A DNA stretch of 64,000 nucleotides from Paenibacillus polymyxa. Lineage in GTDB: Bacteria > Bacillota > Bacilli > Paenibacillales > Paenibacillaceae. Below, piece after piece: positions 60,165 to 64,000 of this stretch; within the stretch, counting starts at the first letter, position 1; every line of letters starts with the position of its first letter. The stretch is from NCBI RefSeq assembly GCF_018614975.1, contig NZ_JAGGNR010000026.1, forward strand, positions 1 to 64,000. The letters run 5' to 3'. The notes beneath the pieces are model-generated. The model was not told the origin of the DNA. It saw only the letters and a program-made list of their open reading frames with translations, and ran no database searches. The translations under genes and the position numbers were made by a program.

Positions 60165-60737
60165 TTGGGCAAAAATAACAAAGGGGAGCCGAACGTTCCA
60201 TCCCCGACGAGTAATAAAAATTTCGCAGGCATCATTATCACGATTTCCATTCTCGCTAATGTCATTATTTTATTATTGTTCTTCGCGCCGTCCATTGGTT
60301 ACAAAGGTGATGTAACCTTTGATATTACGGTGTTGCCGCGGTTTAATGCCGTGTTTAACAGCTTTACCTTCATCTTCCTGCTTGCAGCGCTTATTGCTAT
60401 TATCAAGCGGAATGTGAAGCTGCACAAACGATTTATTCTTGCAGCATTCTCAACGACATTGTTATTCCTCGTGACATATCTGACGTTTCATTACCTCTCA
60501 CCAGAGACGTCTAAATACGGCGGCGAGGGCATTATTCGTTCGATCTATTTCTTCATTCTGATTACCCATAGTATACTGGCAGCCCTGATTGTTCCCTTGG
60601 CGTTGTTCACACTTGTGTGGGGTTGGACGAATCAATTGAAGAAACACCGCAAAATTGCACGTTGGACTATGCCAATCTGGCTGTACGTCAGTTCTACAGG
60701 TGTCGTGGTATACCTGATGATGGCACCATATTATTAA
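60165..60737 (+). CDS. DUF420 membrane protein (YozB-like)
   Basis: 190 aa from TTG 60165, supported by GAGGAGG 10 bases upstream. Five hydrophobic helices with conserved histidines on the membrane helices (KLHKRFILAAF, FHYLSPE, THSILAAL, KHRKIARWTMPIWLYVS), the pattern of COG2322/DUF420. The family often accompanies cytochrome c oxidase and haem genes in Bacilli; no such genes are here. Function unknown. Confidence 0.87.
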   Translation: MGKNNKGEPNVPSPTSNKNFAGIIITISILANVIILLLFFAPSIGYKGDVTFDITVLPRFNAVFNSFTFIFLLAALIAIIKRNVKLHKRFILAAFSTTLLFLVTYLTFHYLSPETSKYGGEGIIRSIYFFILITHSILAALIVPLALFTLVWGWTNQLKKHRKIARWTMPIWLYVSSTGVVVYLMMAPYY

Positions 60738-60810
60738 TGTTATGAATGTTTCACTGTGCTAATTAGTTTGACTTGCGGGTAATGTTTCCATGGAAGGAGG
60801 GTTCACGTTT

Positions 60811-61554
60811 ATGTACAGAGTTGTTTTGATTCGCCATGGACAGAGCATGTGGAATGTAGAGAATCGTTTTACCGGATGGACAGATGTGGATCTGACGACG
60901 GATGGATACGCAGAAGCTCGTAAAGCAGGGAAGATCATGAAGGAACAGGGATTTGATTTTGACTACGCTTATGCATCCGTGCTGAAACGTTCTATTCGCA
61001 CACTCGATATTGCGCTGGATGAAATGGACCTCATGTGGATTCCCATTACGAAGACCTGGAAGCTGAATGAACGCCATTATGGTGCGCTGCAAGGACTGAA
61101 TAAACAGCAGACTGCTCTGAAGTACGGGGAAGACCAAGTAAAGGAATGGAGACGATCCGTTAACGTATCTCCCCCGGCACTGGACGAAACCGATGACCGA
61201 TATGTGCAGGATCAGGACAAGTACAAACGGCTCGGGTGCATCATCCCGTTTACGGAGAACCTGATGGATACCTCCAAGCGTGTGCTGGAGTACTGGAATG
61301 CGGAGATTAAACCGATGGTGTCGGCTGGCAAAAGAGTGCTGATCTCTGCGCATGGTAATACGCTCCGTTCACTCGTCATGCATCTGGACCAATTGTCCGA
61401 AGCAGACGTGATGGCGCTAAATATCCCGACAGGCATTCCGCTTGTCTACGAATTGGATGAAGATCTGCATCCGATCGGTCACTTCTATCTAACCGCCGAT
61501 GGCTCGACCTACAAACATGAAGAAATGACCCATGTGGCAACGCCATCTGATTAA
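60811..61554 (+). CDS. gpmA: 2,3-bisphosphoglycerate-dependent phosphoglycerate mutase
   Basis: 247 aa from ATG 60811 (GGAAGGAGGG upstream). The catalytic RHGQS motif (LIRHGQSMWN, about 6-15) holds the phosphorylated histidine. The rest is diagnostic of dPGM: FTGWTDVDLT, LNERHYGALQGLNK, the acid Glu in this block, and a second His in ISAHGNTLRSL (about 182-192). Interconverts 3- and 2-phosphoglycerate in glycolysis. Confidence 0.95.
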   Translation: MYRVVLIRHGQSMWNVENRFTGWTDVDLTTDGYAEARKAGKIMKEQGFDFDYAYASVLKRSIRTLDIALDEMDLMWIPITKTWKLNERHYGALQGLNKQQTALKYGEDQVKEWRRSVNVSPPALDETDDRYVQDQDKYKRLGCIIPFTENLMDTSKRVLEYWNAEIKPMVSAGKRVLISAHGNTLRSLVMHLDQLSEADVMALNIPTGIPLVYELDEDLHPIGHFYLTADGSTYKHEEMTHVATPSD

Positions 61555-61639
61555 TGGACATGGACGTATGTCTCGATTGTACGAAAGTTTGTTTGATTTA
61601 CTAGTTCGGTTGATGTTTCAACTGACCGAGTACGAGTGA

Positions 61640-61680
61640 AAGATGACCGCTGAATTTTAATTCGGAGGTCATCTTTTTTT
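61640..61680 (+). terminator. Terminator of gpmA
   Basis: AAGATGACC...GGTCATCTT stem followed by TTTTT. Confidence 0.9.
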
Positions 61681-61774
61681 GCGCGATCAAGCCTGCACTT
61701 CGTTTCGTTTTGCTCCCACAGGGTAATTGTCAAACAAGACACGATGTACATTTATCCTGAAGGAGGAGAAGCAC

Positions 61775-61948
61775 ATGTCTAAAAGAAGAGGAATACTCAT
61801 GACGGCTATCGGCGCAGGTGTGACTTATCTGATGAGGAACAAACAAGCAAGAGATAAGCTGTTTAGCACTGTCTCGGGTATGATGAAAAACTCCAATTCG
61901 TCGTCTAATGGAACAAGTAAAACCAGACCACGCGTGGAAGTGAAATAG
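61775..61948 (+). CDS. Small YtxH-like membrane-associated protein
   Basis: 57 aa from ATG 61775 with a strong GAAGGAGGAG ribosome binding site. Basic N-terminus, one short hydrophobic glycine-containing segment (GILMTAIGAGVTYLM, 6-20) and a basic Ser/Asn-rich tail. Resembles small YtxH-type proteins but is too short to be sure. Own terminator at 61994. Confidence 0.7.
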   Translation: MSKRRGILMTAIGAGVTYLMRNKQARDKLFSTVSGMMKNSNSSSNGTSKTRPRVEVK

Positions 61949-61993
61949 ATTGCGATAGTTCGTTTATCATTGAATTAAAATGATGATCATGAG

Positions 61994-62026
61994 AAACCTG
62001 GAGATGAAGTCGTTCCAGGTTTTTTT
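61994..62026 (+). terminator. Terminator of the small YtxH-like gene
   Basis: AAACCTGGA...TCCAGGTTT stem followed by TTTT. Confidence 0.9.
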
Positions 62027-62127
62027 GTGCAGTTGAAAACTACCTTTTGTTTCGGTGAGGCATGCGATTTTTGCCAGCAAGAATGATACAATGGATACTT
62101 GCAGAACGTATGGAGGGAGATGCACAT

Positions 62128-63036
62128 ATGAAGAAAAATTGTCTAGGTACATCCGAACTGATGGTGTCTGAGATTGGGCTGGGATGTATGTCACTTGGAA
62201 CTGAAATGGAGCACGCTAGGGGCCTGATTCATGAAGCTCTGGATCATGGGGTTAATCTGCTAGATACAGCCGATCTGTACGACGCAGGGCGTAATGAAGA
62301 GATTGTAGGACAAGCTATTAAAGGGCGTCGGGACCAGGTCATTGTGGCGACCAAAGTAGGTAATCGTCGTATGCCCGGCAAAGAGGGCTGGTTATGGGAC
62401 CCGTCCAAAGCCTACATTAAGCAGGCTGTACATGAAAGTCTGAAGCGTCTGCAGACCGATTACATCGATCTGTATCAGCTGCATGGCGGGACCATGGACG
62501 ACCCCATCGAAGAGACGATTGAAGCGTTTGAGGAACTGAAGAAGGAAGGCGTTATCCGATATTACGGAATTTCCTCCATTCGTCCCAATGTCATTCGGGA
62601 GTATGTAAAGAGGGCATCCATCGTCAGTGTGATGAACCAGTACAGTGTTGCTGACCGCAGAGCGGAAGAAGAAGTGCTGCCTTTGTTGGAGCAAAAGGGG
62701 ATCAGCGTAATTGCCCGTGGGCCCGTAGCTAGCGGTGTACTCGCCGATTCCGGATCTGCCAAGGCAGATAAAGGTTATCTGGACTATACGCCAGAGCAAC
62801 TATATACCATTCGGCAAGGGCTAAGTCTTCTTGTTACAGACCAACGCAGCATGGCTCAGACGGCTATTCGCTACGCGTTATCCCATCCTGCGGTAGCAGC
62901 TGTTGTCCCTGGTGCCAGTTCAAGAGACCAGTTGCTGCACAATATTGCCGCTTCCAATTCGCCTGAACTCACCGCTGCGGAAATTCAGGAAATACGAGAG
63001 CTCAGTCCCGCTAATCTGTACAAGCAGCATCGTTAA
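62128..63036 (+). CDS. Aldo/keto reductase family protein
   Basis: 302 aa from ATG 62128 (TGGAGGGAGA upstream). NADPH-dependent TIM-barrel reductase: catalytic Asp/Tyr in NLLDTADLYDAG (about 46-57), Lys in VIVATKVGNR, His in LYQLHGG, and a C-terminal cofactor loop VVPGASSRDQL. Closest in style to YajO/general-stress AKR11-type proteins. Monocistronic, 85 bases before the thioredoxin gene. Substrate unknown. Confidence 0.9.
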   Translation: MKKNCLGTSELMVSEIGLGCMSLGTEMEHARGLIHEALDHGVNLLDTADLYDAGRNEEIVGQAIKGRRDQVIVATKVGNRRMPGKEGWLWDPSKAYIKQAVHESLKRLQTDYIDLYQLHGGTMDDPIEETIEAFEELKKEGVIRYYGISSIRPNVIREYVKRASIVSVMNQYSVADRRAEEEVLPLLEQKGISVIARGPVASGVLADSGSAKADKGYLDYTPEQLYTIRQGLSLLVTDQRSMAQTAIRYALSHPAVAAVVPGASSRDQLLHNIAASNSPELTAAEIQEIRELSPANLYKQHR

Positions 63037-63121
63037 CTTCATTAAGCCTATTTTCAATTGTAACTATACGAGGTACAATGAAGATCAGCCAAAAAAGGAA
63101 CGTATAAGGGAGAGAAGACAT

Positions 63122-63448
63122 ATGGAAAGAATTCAAAGTGAACAGCAGTATTTGGATACAATTAACTCTGATGGTTTTACCGTCATTAAATTTGATACAA
63201 CCTGGTGTCCGGATTGCAAAAACCTGGATCGTTTTATCGGGGATGTTATCGACCAACATACGGACAAAACCTTCTATGCCCTGGATGCAGAGAAGTTCCA
63301 GCCGTTTGCCGAAGAGAATGGTGTACGCGGCATTCCAAGCCTGCTCGTCTTCCAGAACGGCAAGAAAATCGCCCATCTGCATAGCAAATGGGCTAAAACA
63401 CCTGCTCAAATCTCCGAGTATCTGGAGACGCTTGAATCCAAAGTTTAA
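63122..63448 (+). CDS. Thioredoxin family protein (CPDC active site)
   Basis: 108 aa from ATG 63122 (AAGGGAGAG upstream). Single thioredoxin fold with active site C29-PD-C32 in TTWCPDCKNLD and the cis-proline in GIPSLLVFQNGK (about 73-84). The CPDC dipeptide differs from the CGPC of TrxA, so it is probably a specialised thiol reductase (YtpP-like). No signal peptide; cytoplasmic. Confidence 0.92.
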   Translation: MERIQSEQQYLDTINSDGFTVIKFDTTWCPDCKNLDRFIGDVIDQHTDKTFYALDAEKFQPFAEENGVRGIPSLLVFQNGKKIAHLHSKWAKTPAQISEYLETLESKV

Positions 63449-63495
63449 GCGTACCAAGGCATCAGCAGTTTGTTTGATTAACTTAGCATACGGAG

Positions 63496-63528
63496 ACCTC
63501 TTCTTGTCCTGCGACAGGAAGGGGTTTT
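63496..63528 (+). terminator. Terminator of the thioredoxin gene
   Basis: CCTCTTCTTGTC-CTGC-GACAGGAAGGGG followed by TTTTG. Confidence 0.75.
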
Positions 63529-63673
63529 GTGTTTCATTCCAGCCCGCATGATGTGCATTCAAATGTGCATTCGAATAACTGAAGTTGAGAAACAACGCTT
63601 GTTTAGAATTTGTTCAGTGCTCCCATGTATACTGTGAGAACAAACTGAATATTTGGGAGTGAACAAGATCCGT

Positions 63674-63856
63674 ATGAAGAATGAAATTTTTGAGGAAATG
63701 CACCAATTAAGTCACAATGATGACCGGAGATACCGATTGTTAATGATTGGAGTGAAGCAATTGCTGCAGGAACAAAAGGAGAATAGATATAATCTGCGTG
63801 AGAGATTGAAGAATCGGAAGAAACACCGGAACATTCAAGTAAAAGAGTGGTACTAG
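63674..63856 (+). CDS. Small basic hypothetical protein
   Basis: 60 aa from ATG 63674 (GGGAGTG about 12 bases upstream; TTG 63653 possible). Charged and helical with a very basic C-terminal half (RERLKNRKKHRN). Not recognised. A preceding TTGTTCA-17-TACTGT-like promoter (around 63611-63639) is weak. The remaining 144 bases to the window end show nothing identifiable. Confidence 0.5.
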   Translation: MKNEIFEEMHQLSHNDDRRYRLLMIGVKQLLQEQKENRYNLRERLKNRKKHRNIQVKEWY

Positions 63857-64000
63857 CCAGACTTCTTTTCGGAAGTGAACATAAATATGGTTGTCCATGA
63901 TACATAGTAAACCTAGTTGGCATCACCAATGATCCAAGCCAGCAAAAAAGGAAATAATGAAGAGTAGGACTTCTTCTAATTACAGATATTCCTGTCTTTG

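Overview
The window reads as a chromosomal segment of a low-to-mid GC, endospore-forming Firmicute, most likely Paenibacillus. The grounds are a Spo0E-like phosphatase, paired YesM/YesN-type two-component systems beside oligosaccharide ABC transporters, several extracellular proteins with copper-amine-oxidase-N (stalk) domains, many AraC/Gfo-Idh-MocA/TIM-barrel sugar genes, AGGAGG-type ribosome binding sites and many intrinsic terminators. This is inferred from gene content, not from a database match. No rRNA, tRNA, CRISPR array, transposase or phage structural gene was seen. | Bases 1-12083 form an AT-richer defence-like region with two adjacent modules. Module A (39-7425) is a tightly coupled operon: an unknown 176-aa product, a zinc-ribbon plus PD-(D/E)xK nuclease, a DinG-type Fe-S helicase and a pPIWI_RE protein. 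That is the prokaryotic PIWI-RE three-gene island, a distant relative of Argonaute systems. Module B (7611-12083) has its own extended -10 promoter. It encodes a dynamin-like GTPase very close to E. coli CrfC/YjdA (RdcA), a coiled-coil protein in the position of YjcZ/RdcB, and a patatin-like phospholipase, each overlapping the next. The phospholipase joined to a CrfC/RdcB-type pair is the best candidate here for an undescribed membrane-acting system. | Bases 12240-22265 are sugar metabolism and small regulators: two AraC regulators next to TIM-barrel, Gfo/Idh/MocA and aldo/keto reductase genes, then Rrf2, an NTF2-like protein, a divergent MFS exporter/ArsR pair and a Spo0E-like protein. | Bases 22311-29564 are an LplABC-like oligosaccharide ABC transporter split around a YesMN-type kinase and regulator. 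| Bases 29603-39498 hold small membrane proteins, two large cytoplasmic proteins of unknown role (one with a formylglycine-generating-enzyme-like motif), four stalk-domain or other secreted proteins, a BdbC-type thiol oxidase and a YtkA-like lipoprotein. | Bases 39591-45511 are a fructoside-utilisation locus: LacI repressor, binding protein, two permeases and a GH32 fructosidase. Its promoter is consensus, with tandem operators and a cre-like box. | Bases 45533-47513 are a membrane alpha/beta hydrolase and a MerR regulator behind a MerR-type dyad promoter. | Bases 47679-57832 hold a serine hydrolase, a zinc deacylase, an ABC-2 exporter, DegV, PdxK and a two-component system followed by pssA. 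| Bases 57846-64000 hold dedA, a cation/proton antiporter with an unusual two-terminator leader, a DUF420 protein, gpmA, an aldo/keto reductase, a thioredoxin and small proteins.
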